Source of the DNA: Peribacillus frigoritolerans
GTDB taxonomy: Bacteria > Bacillota > Bacilli > Bacillales > Bacillaceae
Direction of reading: 5' to 3'
Assembly (NCBI RefSeq): GCF_004358755.1
Contig: NZ_SMZY01000002.1
Location: 1,116,001 to 1,180,000, forward strand
Length of the DNA stretch: 64,000 nt
Shown here: positions 8,783 through 16,388 of the stretch, one piece after another
Layout of the letters: each line of letters begins with the position of its first letter
Position numbering within the stretch: the stretch's first letter is position 1
Program-made: the position numbers and the translations under genes
Notes under the pieces: model-generated
Databases searched by the model: none
What the model was told of the DNA's origin: nothing
Seen by the model: the letters and a program-made list of their open reading frames with translations, nothing else

Positions 8783-9385
8783 ATGATTCCATTACTATTT
8801 GCATTTCTTTTAATGATTATTGGTTCATTGCTTTTTTATATTAAAAGAAGCGGTGATTACAAATCAGCTGTTTTATCAAATAAGATCGAATCAAGCTTAG
8901 AGCTAAAAAAAACCATGGCACTGGGTTTAGCTATTCGTTTTAATTATCCTAGAGTCGATAAAGATGACGGTACATATGAGTTTGAAAAATCTTCAGACAT
9001 ATTTTTAAAACAATTACCTTTAGAATTCGAAGAATTTGTAGCACAAATATTTAAGAAGAAGTATGGCGGAGATATTTATGTTACGCGTGCCACAGGGGAC
9101 TTTGGAATTGATTTTGAACATACTCGAGAAACTGGATTATATCTTGGGCAAGTTAAAGCATACCGACATGATCTAGACTTTAAACCTATTGCAATAATTC
9201 ATTCAAACATGATAAAGCAGAATGCAGTTGGAGGATACGTCATAACAACTAGTAGTTTTACTAAAGCTGCTAGAGAATATGCCAATAACCTTAATATACA
9301 ACTAATTGATGGTGTACAGCTTGTAGATTATTGGCTCGAATCAATGGACTTATTGGTATATGAAACAAACGCAGAGTATAACTAA
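8783..9385 (+). CDS. Membrane-anchored Mrr-type restriction endonuclease-like protein
   Basis: A 200-residue protein with one N-terminal membrane span (PLLFAFLLMIIGSLLFYI) and a C-terminal domain of the Mrr_cat PD-(D/E)xK type: PLEFEEFVAQIFKKKYGG, then GDFGIDFEHT and GQVKAY, giving the Asp...QxK pattern, and VVTT-like VITTSSFTKAAREYA typical of the family end. Such nucleases cleave DNA, often methylated, but membrane tethering is unusual and the target is unknown. Start ATG is preceded by AGAGGTGAG. It lies in the spoVR-flanked island, followed by a membrane protein gene 83 bp on. Confidence 0.75.
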   Translation: MIPLLFAFLLMIIGSLLFYIKRSGDYKSAVLSNKIESSLELKKTMALGLAIRFNYPRVDKDDGTYEFEKSSDIFLKQLPLEFEEFVAQIFKKKYGGDIYVTRATGDFGIDFEHTRETGLYLGQVKAYRHDLDFKPIAIIHSNMIKQNAVGGYVITTSSFTKAAREYANNLNIQLIDGVQLVDYWLESMDLLVYETNAEYN

Positions 9386-9468
9386 AGTACAGAAAAGAAA
9401 AAGCACTAAATAATTTGTCCTATGTCTAAGCTAAATTACATATATTGGTTTAAGAAGGGGGACGACTT

Positions 9469-9924
9469 ATGATTGAGTTGGGAAAAAGCATGTTTAGAAT
9501 TAATGCCATACAGGTTTCTTTTATCGGACTTAGTTTAGGTTTAGCGATACTCGTAAAATATTTATCCATTGAGCAGTCTCACATGAGCTTATCAAACTTT
9601 ATTTCATCAAGTTTTGATAACCTCTTTTCAAATAAGGAGACATTTAGTATTGGGATCAATGTTTTTTTACCTGGAGTACTTTACATTATTTCAAGTTTGC
9701 TGCTCCTATGGATGAGTATTACAAATTTAACGACTCTTCATTTAGAAGAAAAGAAAATTGATATTGGATTAAAGATTCTTTTGGCGGTTTTTCAAGTTGC
9801 TTTATTTGGCTGGTTTTTATTTGTGGGCGGAAAATTAATCATATATTATTCAGTCCTTGCATTATTATGTCTTTTTTGTATTGCTTTTATTGTTTCAGCA
9901 TTTACTTCGAGTAGACAGGAATAA
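9469..9924 (+). CDS. Hypothetical four-span membrane protein
   Basis: A 151-residue protein with about four hydrophobic segments (AIQVSFIGLSLGLAILV, then a span around 55-75, then two near 105-145). No conserved motif or family recognised. The ATG is preceded by AAGGGGG. It follows the Mrr-like nuclease gene on the same strand and may be co-expressed with it. A partner role for the membrane-anchored nuclease is possible but rests on adjacency alone. Confidence 0.6.
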   Translation: MIELGKSMFRINAIQVSFIGLSLGLAILVKYLSIEQSHMSLSNFISSSFDNLFSNKETFSIGINVFLPGVLYIISSLLLLWMSITNLTTLHLEEKKIDIGLKILLAVFQVALFGWFLFVGGKLIIYYSVLALLCLFCIAFIVSAFTSSRQE

Positions 9925-9927
9925 AAC

Positions 9928-9969
9928 AAAGATACCAATTAATGGTGTAAGTCCTTTTTTGGTATCTTT
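9928..9969. terminator. Bidirectional terminator between convergent genes
   Basis: Arms AAAGATACCAA and TTGGTATCTTT flank a loop of about 20 nt with a T-run, between the end of the membrane protein gene and the end of the DUF4236 gene. Confidence 0.7.
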
Positions 9970-9987
9970 TTTGTATGAGTTCGGTAT

Positions 9988-11082
9988 TTAATTTACGAAT
10001 TGACTAATCTCTTCAAAACCTTTTGTTTTCTTAAATTTCATATGATGACTAAAATTAGCAAGTGCATCAGATGGGTCAATATGATTAAAATTGAGGGCTT
10101 CAAATGGAGCCTGATCATATTTAACCGATAAGATAGCAATTTTCTTATTATGCCCCGTTGTTGAATCCAATTCTTCGTCATATGCATTGATGCAAATATT
10201 TTGAAGTGGCAATAAAGCAAATAAATCACGAGCAATGCGAATAGCACAGCTGCACACATAATCCTGATATAAGTCAAAATAGGCTGATTTAGGCATAGCT
10301 TTCTGTGAAACTTTCCCAGACTTCAACAAACTTTTTGATTCATTTGGCACCACATTTTTACCGTTCACCTCAAACTCAACGTATAAGGTACGTGAGTCAT
10401 TTAGTCCGAATTCAAATCCACTCCCAAATTCAACGAGATCTCCAAGGGGATCAAATTCTTCAATGACTTGAAGATAAGTTTCAATATCTCCATTAAGGAT
10501 TTGATCAGCTGCTCTTTTGGTCGATTGCCATTCCTCAAACAATTCTCCGTCTTTCTCTCTAGCCTTATACACATCATTTTCAAGTTCAATACGTTTTTTA
10601 TCTTCTTGTTTAAATAATTTTTGAAGGACGTTAGGTTTATACCCTGTTAACATGTTTAATGCTTGTCTTTCATTTGGTCCGCTTTCACCCAAATTAAATG
10701 GTGCTTGTCTTTGACTTATCTCAATCCAATTAACATAGTGATCACACTCATGATGAATGGAACGTAGCCTTTCAAGTTTATTCTCATAAACTTCAACTTC
10801 GAGTTTAGCACGTTCTAATTCTTGCAATTTCTGAATTTCTTTTTCCCTATTCTCTAATTCTTTTCTTTTTTGATATGCACTTGTTTTATAACTTCTGGAG
10901 TTACTTGTTGAGCTATATGATATGCCAGAACCAGGTACACCAACTGTAGTTGTTCTTCTTCCGCTTGTATTTACTGAATACCGTAAACCTTTTCCTCCAA
11001 CGCTTACGCCTACACCTCTTTTGCCTACATTCATTTTGACTCCAGGTGCAATTTTAATGCTCTTTCGGAAACTAAAACCCAT
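9988..11082 (-). CDS. DUF4236 domain protein with coiled coil
   Basis: About 364 residues. The first 55 or so form a DUF4236 domain (MGFSFRKSIKIAPGVK, then NVGKRGVGVSVGGKG and GVPGSGISY), a glycine-rich beta module of unknown function found in phage and accessory regions. A charged coiled coil follows (about residues 70-125), then a larger C-terminal part with no family I recognise. The start at 11082 is chosen for GAAGGGGG in front of it and because DUF4236 proteins begin with MGF. Located in the spoVR-flanked island, leftward. Confidence 0.75.
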   Translation of the reverse strand: MGFSFRKSIKIAPGVKMNVGKRGVGVSVGGKGLRYSVNTSGRRTTTVGVPGSGISYSSTSNSRSYKTSAYQKRKELENREKEIQKLQELERAKLEVEVYENKLERLRSIHHECDHYVNWIEISQRQAPFNLGESGPNERQALNMLTGYKPNVLQKLFKQEDKKRIELENDVYKAREKDGELFEEWQSTKRAADQILNGDIETYLQVIEEFDPLGDLVEFGSGFEFGLNDSRTLYVEFEVNGKNVVPNESKSLLKSGKVSQKAMPKSAYFDLYQDYVCSCAIRIARDLFALLPLQNICINAYDEELDSTTGHNKKIAILSVKYDQAPFEALNFNHIDPSDALANFSHHMKFKKTKGFEEISQFVN

Positions 11083-11213
11083 AATTATTCCCCCCTTCAA
11101 ATTTATCCTAATCTTTTCATTATTTACAATATTTATCACCTATTTTAATATAGGTCTTAACTATAAAAATTGACGGGGGTCAACACTAGAAAAGTAAGAT
11201 TTGCTCTAGTCAA

Positions 11214-11249
11214 CAAAAAAAGCATACCAAATATGCGAATTAGTATGCT
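11214..11249 (-). terminator. Replacement terminator downstream of intact spoVR
   Basis: Arms AGCATAC (11221-11227) and GTATGCT (11243-11249), followed on the minus strand by seven T. It lies between the spoVR stop and the DUF4236 gene and probably replaces the original hairpin left at 6395-6420. Confidence 0.7.
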
Positions 11250-11292
11250 AATTGATATGTTATTTAGCGGGTTGCACCTTTCAACAGAACCC

Positions 11293-11940
11293 TACTCAAG
11301 CTGCTCCTTTTTCATAGATACTTCCTATGAATCGCCTTCCCATCATACGTAAACAAAACAGGCTTCCCTTCCAGAATCGACTCCATGTGCACGGCGCGTC
11401 CCCACAGCTGATGAATATACGGCAGCACTTTTTCGAGATATTTCAAATCGAGTTCGATATCTTCATACCAGTGCTTCAAGTACAATTCATTGTTTTTCAG
11501 ATAATCCCCATCGTTCACTGTAATATATGGGAACCCTCCATTTACACGCATGTTAATTAACTGGTCGCGGACATGTTCCCACTCTTTATCGACAACCTTA
11601 TAATCTCTCCCCTGCTTTTGGAAAAGATACATGTCTTCCCTTGAGACAAGTTCCTTCGTCATATAATTCCGGATGAACGACAAGTCAGATTCTACTTCAC
11701 GCACTTCAAACATTTTTTCCCGGCCCGAGTTAGGCTCTACCCCGCGTCTTATCATGTCTTCTGTGGGATTGTTGTAGCGTTCTTCGATGTCTTCAAAGAT
11801 TTTAAGTCCTAAATAATAAGGATTAATGCCGGTTCGTGACGGCTGCACGACACCTGCATTCAGCTTGGCAAATTCAATGGACTCATCTGTGGTGAGGTCA
11901 AGCTCTCTTAGGATGCGCTGATGCCAGAAGGATGCCCAGC
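11293..11940. repeat. Direct repeat, right copy: 3' end of spoVR
   Basis: Complete counterpart of 6395-6875. The shared sequence begins at TCAAGCTGCT downstream of the stop and runs about 630 bp into the coding region. Confidence 0.9.
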
Positions 11941-12721
11941 CTTCGTTCATAATTTTTGTTTCGAGCTGCGGCCAGAAATAGAGCATTTCCTCGCGCATCA
12001 TAGTTAAGATATCGCGCTGCCAGTCTTCCAGGTCTCTGCTGTATTCTTCTATAAACAGCAGAATGTCTTTTTCGGGGGATGGCGGAAACTTCTTATTCTT
12101 TTTTGGAGGAGCCCCTTTTGGTTTTTCCTTATCATCCAGTTTCCATAAATCATCATACGGAGAAGCCTTTTTAACATCCTCTTCCTCAGCATCTCCCATT
12201 GTCCAGGAAAGCTTTGGCCGCATGAGGGATGGATCAATATGCTCCTGAATCGCAAGTACGGCATCCAGGAATGTCTCTACCTCTGCCCTGCCATGATCAA
12301 TTTCATATTGCTTAATCCGGTCGGCTGTGGCGGCCATGCTTTCTACCATATCGCGCTTCGTATTCTGAAACCGGCTGTTATTTTTGAAGAAATCACAGTG
12401 GGCCAGCACGTGGGCAACAATTAATTTATTTTGAATAAGAGAGTTGGTATCGAGCAAAAAAGCGTAGCATGGATCCGAATTGATGACCAATTCGTAGATT
12501 TTGCTTAATCCAAGGTCATAGTGAAGCTTCATTTTAAAGAATTGTTTTCCGAAGCTCCAGTGTGAAAAACGGGTCGGCATTCCGTAAGCACCAAATGTAT
12601 AAATGATATCTGCAGGACATATTTCATACCGCATCGGATAATAATCAAGTCCAAATCCATCGGCAATTTCCGTGATTTCCGCAATCGCATATTCCAGTGA
12701 TTTCCGGTAAGCTTCGTTCAC
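11312..12721 (-). CDS. spoVR: Stage V sporulation protein R
   Basis: A 469-residue SpoVR/YcgB-family protein of full length. Recognisable stretches are [19 protein letters not shown] near the N-terminus, [12 protein letters not shown] around residue 130 and [13 protein letters not shown] around residue 265. In B. subtilis SpoVR is required for proper spore cortex formation; the biochemical activity is not settled. Its presence supports a spore former. The 3' 630 bp are duplicated at 6395-6875, so this gene marks the right edge of an island. TGA is used here where the broken copy has TAA, showing the ends have diverged. Confidence 0.95.
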   Translation of the reverse strand: MNEAYRKSLEYAIAEITEIADGFGLDYYPMRYEICPADIIYTFGAYGMPTRFSHWSFGKQFFKMKLHYDLGLSKIYELVINSDPCYAFLLDTNSLIQNKLIVAHVLAHCDFFKNNSRFQNTKRDMVESMAATADRIKQYEIDHGRAEVETFLDAVLAIQEHIDPSLMRPKLSWTMGDAEEEDVKKASPYDDLWKLDDKEKPKGAPPKKNKKFPPSPEKDILLFIEEYSRDLEDWQRDILTMMREEMLYFWPQLETKIMNEGWASFWHQRILRELDLTTDESIEFAKLNAGVVQPSRTGINPYYLGLKIFEDIEERYNNPTEDMIRRGVEPNSGREKMFEVREVESDLSFIRNYMTKELVSREDMYLFQKQGRDYKVVDKEWEHVRDQLINMRVNGGFPYITVNDGDYLKNNELYLKHWYEDIELDLKYLEKVLPYIHQLWGRAVHMESILEGKPVLFTYDGKAIHRKYL

Positions 12722-12829
12722 GCGTTTTCCCCCTATCTCGTCTTTAAGACAATGTATGAATGGCAGGCGGAAAAGATGAAGGAAATCCGCTCGTAAAGAG
12801 ATGTTATCAATTTGATTCCCTGCTAAATA

Positions 12830-12870
12830 AAAAAAAGCATGAACCCCTATTATTCAGGATTCATACTTTT
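12830..12870 (-). terminator. Terminator of the MFS transporter gene
   Basis: The minus strand reads GTATGAATCC, a loop, GGGGTTCATGC, then a run of T. It lies just past the MFS stop at 12880. Confidence 0.75.
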
Positions 12871-12879
12871 CCTTTTATA

Positions 12880-14082
12880 TTAAGCCCGTTCAGGCTTCAC
12901 ATACATATTTTGCTTCAGTGTGCGTTTTTGCCAAATGATCGTCATCACAAGCGTCACAACAAGAAAAGCAAGCCCGAGCACAAAAGGATACGTGATTTGT
13001 ACATCATAAAGCATACCGGCAAGCGTTGGTCCAAGTATATTTCCGATGCTCATATAGGCATTATTCATCCCCATTGCAAATCCCTGTTCGTCTCCCGCCA
13101 TTTTCGAGATCAGCGTATTAAGGACAGGGCGAAGGATCGACGTTGCAAGGAAAATAAGCAGTGTAACACCAAAGAAAAGAACATAGCTTGAAGCAAACAG
13201 CGAAAGGAAAAAACCGATTGCTGCTACGGCAAGGAATATGTTCAGAACCATCCCTTCACCAAATCGTCTTACAACACGATCTACTACAAATAGCTGGACA
13301 ATCACACTGATGATTCCCGTTGATGTAATCATAAGAGCAATTTCCTGCGGTGTTGCATCGAATTGATTGTCTACAAAAAGGCCGAGCACTGATTCGTATG
13401 CCATCAGACCGAAGCTCATGACAAGAGTAATCACAAGAGGTACAAAATACGGCATGCGCACTGAGCGCACCATTTTCTTAGCCATCGATTCAGTATCTTC
13501 CGGCATAGCCACAGATGCATCCTTCGTTTCGCTTTCTTCAAGCACAAGGATCGAGAAAATCACAGCTGCCAATGATACGATTGCTGAGATTAAAAACGGC
13601 ATTTTCAGGCCGAAGTCTGCAAGAAATCCGCCGATTCCCGGACCAATAACAATCCCGAGTGACATGGCGGCAGAAACAAAGCTGTTTCCTTTTGCCCGCT
13701 GATCCATTGATGTAATATCTGCTACATACGCAAAGATTGCTGGAACCAGCAAGGCTGCCCCAATTCCGCCAATCACACGGGAAGCATAAAGCCACCAAAT
13801 TGAATCAACCGCGTAAAAAACAAACATGGAGAGGGTCAATCCAATTAACCCGTAAATGATCATTTTTCTGCGGCCGTATTGATCTGCCCATTTTCCGGAT
13901 ATTGGAGAAAAAATAAGCTGTGCTCCCGCAAAAATAGCGATCATTAATCCCGCTGCTGTACCGCCCTGATTAATGGATTCCAGGTAGGCCGGAAGAATGG
14001 GAATAATAATCCCAAAGCTTCCTATTGCAATAAACATGTTGATCATCAAAATAAACATTTTTTTCTTTTGTTCTGCTGACAA
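12880..14082 (-). CDS. MFS multidrug efflux transporter, NorA/Bmr/Blt-like
   Basis: A 400-residue, 12-span major facilitator of the drug:H+ antiporter-1 type. Motif A is GKWADQYGRRKM (around residue 64) and motif C is LGIVIGPGIGGFLADFG (around residue 136). NEQGFAMGMNN-like DEQGFAMGMNNAYMSIGN near residue 330 strongly resembles B. subtilis Bmr and S. aureus NorA, which export fluoroquinolones and cationic dyes. The actual substrate is not predictable. Monocistronic, with its own terminator. A perfect inverted repeat lies 55 bp upstream and may bind a local repressor. Confidence 0.88.
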   Translation of the reverse strand: MSAEQKKKMFILMINMFIAIGSFGIIIPILPAYLESINQGGTAAGLMIAIFAGAQLIFSPISGKWADQYGRRKMIIYGLIGLTLSMFVFYAVDSIWWLYASRVIGGIGAALLVPAIFAYVADITSMDQRAKGNSFVSAAMSLGIVIGPGIGGFLADFGLKMPFLISAIVSLAAVIFSILVLEESETKDASVAMPEDTESMAKKMVRSVRMPYFVPLVITLVMSFGLMAYESVLGLFVDNQFDATPQEIALMITSTGIISVIVQLFVVDRVVRRFGEGMVLNIFLAVAAIGFFLSLFASSYVLFFGVTLLIFLATSILRPVLNTLISKMAGDEQGFAMGMNNAYMSIGNILGPTLAGMLYDVQITYPFVLGLAFLVVTLVMTIIWQKRTLKQNMYVKPERA

Positions 14083-14136
14083 AATGACAGCCCCTCTTTC
14101 TATGGTTAACTATTGCGTGAATATATTTTTCAAATA

Positions 14137-14151
14137 CTTAACCATGTTAAG
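14137..14151. promoter_or_regulatory. Putative operator upstream of the MFS gene
   Basis: CTTAAC-CAT-GTTAAG is a perfect 6-bp inverted repeat with a 3-bp spacer. A related word, GGTTAAC, occurs at 14104-14110. The regulator is not evident in the window. Confidence 0.45.
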
Positions 14152-14201
14152 TTGTTTGGCATCATTCTGTCAACGAGAAAGGATTGGAACTTTTTATGAA
14201 A

Positions 14202-15416
14202 TTAAGAAACGGTATGAGCGTCTGTTTTTAAGTCCATTGCCGGCCCAAAGAATTCATAATGGATCTTTTCTTTTTCCACTCCGAGAGAAAGCAGGTTCTG
14301 AATCATGGCTTTCATGAACAGGACAGGTCCGCAAACATAGAAATCTCCATCTTTGTTCTCCAGAATACGATCCAAATCATCCTTTGAGATTAAGCCTTCT
14401 TTATAAAAACCTTGATCCATGCAGTCCTGATTTAACGGGCTGCTGTAGAAGGCAAACATTCTGCAGTTAGGCAGCTTCGCACATAATGAGGCTGTTTCTT
14501 TTACAAATGCATGTGTGCTGCTGTTTTGTGTTGCATGAATAAACGTTACTTCCCGCTCTGTCTGCTGGATTGTAATCGTGCGCAGCATGCTCATAAATGG
14601 AGTGATTCCTACTCCTCCGCTAATAAATGTGACAGGTGTTTGGGCAGCCTCATTTAATGTAAATTCACCTGCAGGAGCACTGATTTCGATCATATCTCCG
14701 ACGGCTATTTGATCATGAAGGTAGTTTGATACCTTTCCTGCTTCCGTCTCGGGTCCGCGTTCCCGTTTTACTGATATTCTAAGATGAGGCATCTCTTTGC
14801 TGCCTGACAAACTATATTGTCTGTTCATCGTATATGTTTCTCCAGGAATATTGACTCTTACGGAAATGTACTGGCCCGGTTTAAAAGCTGGATTTCCTTC
14901 AGGCGAATCTAAATAGAAAGAAGAAATCCATTCACTTTCCCGCTCAATGCGGACGACTTTGAAAGGCTTGAATCCAGTCCAATCTGCGGCATCATATAAT
15001 TCTTTTTCCGCTTCAATAAATACTTCTGCAATGACGCCGTATGCTTCTGCCCAGGCATTAATGATTTCTGGCGTTGCGGCCTCTCCTAGAACTTGTTTGA
15101 TGGCCAAAAGCAGATGTTCTCCAACGATTGGATAATGTTCCGCTTTTACACCGAGACTTCTATGCTTATGAGCAATTTGTTTAACTGCCGGCAGAATCAT
15201 ATGAAGCTGATGAATGTGCTTTGCTGCCGCATATACCGTATTTGCAAGTGCCGTCTGCTGTCTCCCTTTTTTTTGATTGGCATGATTGAAAATATTCAGC
15301 AGCTCTGGATGGTTTTCAAATAGATTTTTGTAAAAGCGCGATGTGATTTCTACACCTTTTTCTTCTAAGACTGGAACAGTAGATTGAATAATTTCGATTG
15401 TTTTTTGAGTAAGCAT
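14202..15416 (-). CDS. hmp: Flavohemoglobin, nitric oxide dioxygenase
   Basis: Converts NO and O2 to nitrate using NAD(P)H, in the cytosol. The 404-residue protein has an N-terminal globin domain (about 1-138, with IAHKHRSLGVKAEHYPIVG holding the proximal His of family members), then an FAD domain (about 150-255, RQYSLSG) and an NAD domain (FISGGVGITPFMSML; DFYVCGPVLFM). Length is normal for Hmp. Divergent from nsrR across 188 bp, with NsrR-type palindromes in front, so NO-dependent derepression is expected. Confidence 0.96.
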   Translation of the reverse strand: MLTQKTIEIIQSTVPVLEEKGVEITSRFYKNLFENHPELLNIFNHANQKKGRQQTALANTVYAAAKHIHQLHMILPAVKQIAHKHRSLGVKAEHYPIVGEHLLLAIKQVLGEAATPEIINAWAEAYGVIAEVFIEAEKELYDAADWTGFKPFKVVRIERESEWISSFYLDSPEGNPAFKPGQYISVRVNIPGETYTMNRQYSLSGSKEMPHLRISVKRERGPETEAGKVSNYLHDQIAVGDMIEISAPAGEFTLNEAAQTPVTFISGGVGITPFMSMLRTITIQQTEREVTFIHATQNSSTHAFVKETASLCAKLPNCRMFAFYSSPLNQDCMDQGFYKEGLISKDDLDRILENKDGDFYVCGPVLFMKAMIQNLLSLGVEKEKIHYEFFGPAMDLKTDAHTVS

Positions 15417-15444
15417 ATGGATGCTCCCCTTCTTTTTTAAAGTA

Positions 15445-15457
15445 GTATTTTAAATAC
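15445..15457. promoter_or_regulatory. NsrR box, proximal to hmp
   Basis: GTATTTTAAATAC is a perfect palindrome inside AGTATTTTAAATACAT, matching the ATGTATTTTAAATACAT-like NsrR consensus known for B. subtilis hmp. Confidence 0.8.
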
Positions 15458-15491
15458 ATCTTTATCTTAAATCCAAAAAACCTTTAAAGCA

Positions 15492-15506
15492 ATATTTCAA
15501 ATACAT
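15492..15506. promoter_or_regulatory. Second, weaker NsrR-like box
   Basis: ATATTTCAAATACAT, a one- to two-mismatch version of the box 47 bp away, between hmp and nsrR. Confidence 0.5.
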
Positions 15507-15604
15507 CTTTAAGAAATCTGTCACAATTGAAATTTAACTTTTATTAAAATTTCATTTGCTGTGGTAAGATAGACGTACTTCATGTACTGGGGCGATGGAC
15601 GTTT

Positions 15605-16042
15605 ATGAGATTAACCAACTATACAGATTATTCTTTGCGGGTGCTGATCTATCTGGCAACAAAGGAAAAAGATAATCTATCCAATATAAAAGAAATAGCA
15701 GAAGCCTATCAAATCTCAAAAAATCATTTAATGAAAGTAACTTATGAACTTGGCAAATTAAATGTAATCGAAACAATAAGAGGTCGGGGCGGCGGCATTC
15801 GGCTTGCGAAAGATCCTTCTGAAATCAACATCGGGTTCATTGTCCGGCAGACCGAAGACGACTTCAATCTTGTTGAATGCTTCGATCCAAAGAGCAATGC
15901 ATGCACGATATCCCCTGCCTGTACATTAAAAGGGGTGCTGCACAAAGCGCTGCAAGCCTACTTTGAAGTGCTTGACTGCTATACGCTAGCAGATCTGGTT
16001 AAAAACAAATCGATGCTTGCCAGATTATTAAAAAACACCTGA
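15605..16042 (+). CDS. nsrR: NO-sensing Rrf2-family repressor NsrR
   Basis: A 145-residue Rrf2 regulator carrying a [4Fe-4S] cluster that reacts with NO. It shows the three cluster cysteines Cys92, Cys100 and Cys106 (ECFDPKSNACTISPAC) and Asp8 (MRLTNYTDYS), the same positions known for B. subtilis NsrR. The helix-turn-helix is around residues 27-60 and RGRGGGIRLAKDP forms the wing. Divergent from hmp, whose upstream boxes it should bind. The downstream hairpin at 16047-16098 ends the transcript and belongs to a dispersed repeat. Confidence 0.94.
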   Translation: MRLTNYTDYSLRVLIYLATKEKDNLSNIKEIAEAYQISKNHLMKVTYELGKLNVIETIRGRGGGIRLAKDPSEINIGFIVRQTEDDFNLVECFDPKSNACTISPACTLKGVLHKALQAYFEVLDCYTLADLVKNKSMLARLLKNT

Positions 16043-16046
16043 AGTT

Positions 16047-16221
16047 AGGCTGTCGATAAAGTCATTTTTACTGACTTATTGGGCAGCCTTTTTTTTTGGG
16101 ACCTTGCCCCATCAATAGTGGCAGCACTTATGGGAATAACGCCACTTATTAAGCTTTGAACCGTTAAAAGTGGTAGCACTCATGGGACTTACACCATTAG
16201 TTTCACAGTAAAAACTGTCAT
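16047..16221. repeat. Dispersed 52-bp-unit repeat element with terminator-like end, copy 1
   Basis: It begins with a long hairpin (AGGCTGTC ... GGCAGCCT plus eight T, 16047-16098) that acts as the nsrR terminator, continues with GGGACCTTGCCCCATCAA, then two units of 52 bp starting at TGGCAGCAC and TGGTAGCAC. The same order occurs reversed at 40785-41072. The remaining stretch to 16388 holds no gene; it contains the promoter region of the esterase. Confidence 0.75.
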
Positions 16222-16388
16222 AATCATTTTAGAGTTTTATTGGACACCCTCTTTTGATGCAAAAGACGTCTGAATTCCGCCTTCTTTTTTCAGAATAGTT
16301 TGTAAATATATCCGGTATCTTATATGATCAAATCAGGAGAAATTAAATAAGCTATAAAACGAGGAATATTTCAAAAGGAGGATCCAAA

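Noticed and set aside
6876-11292. Prophage or integrative element with its own integrase
   Set aside because: No recombinase, transposase or phage structural gene is present; the flanking repeat is a 0.6-kb gene end, not a short attachment core.
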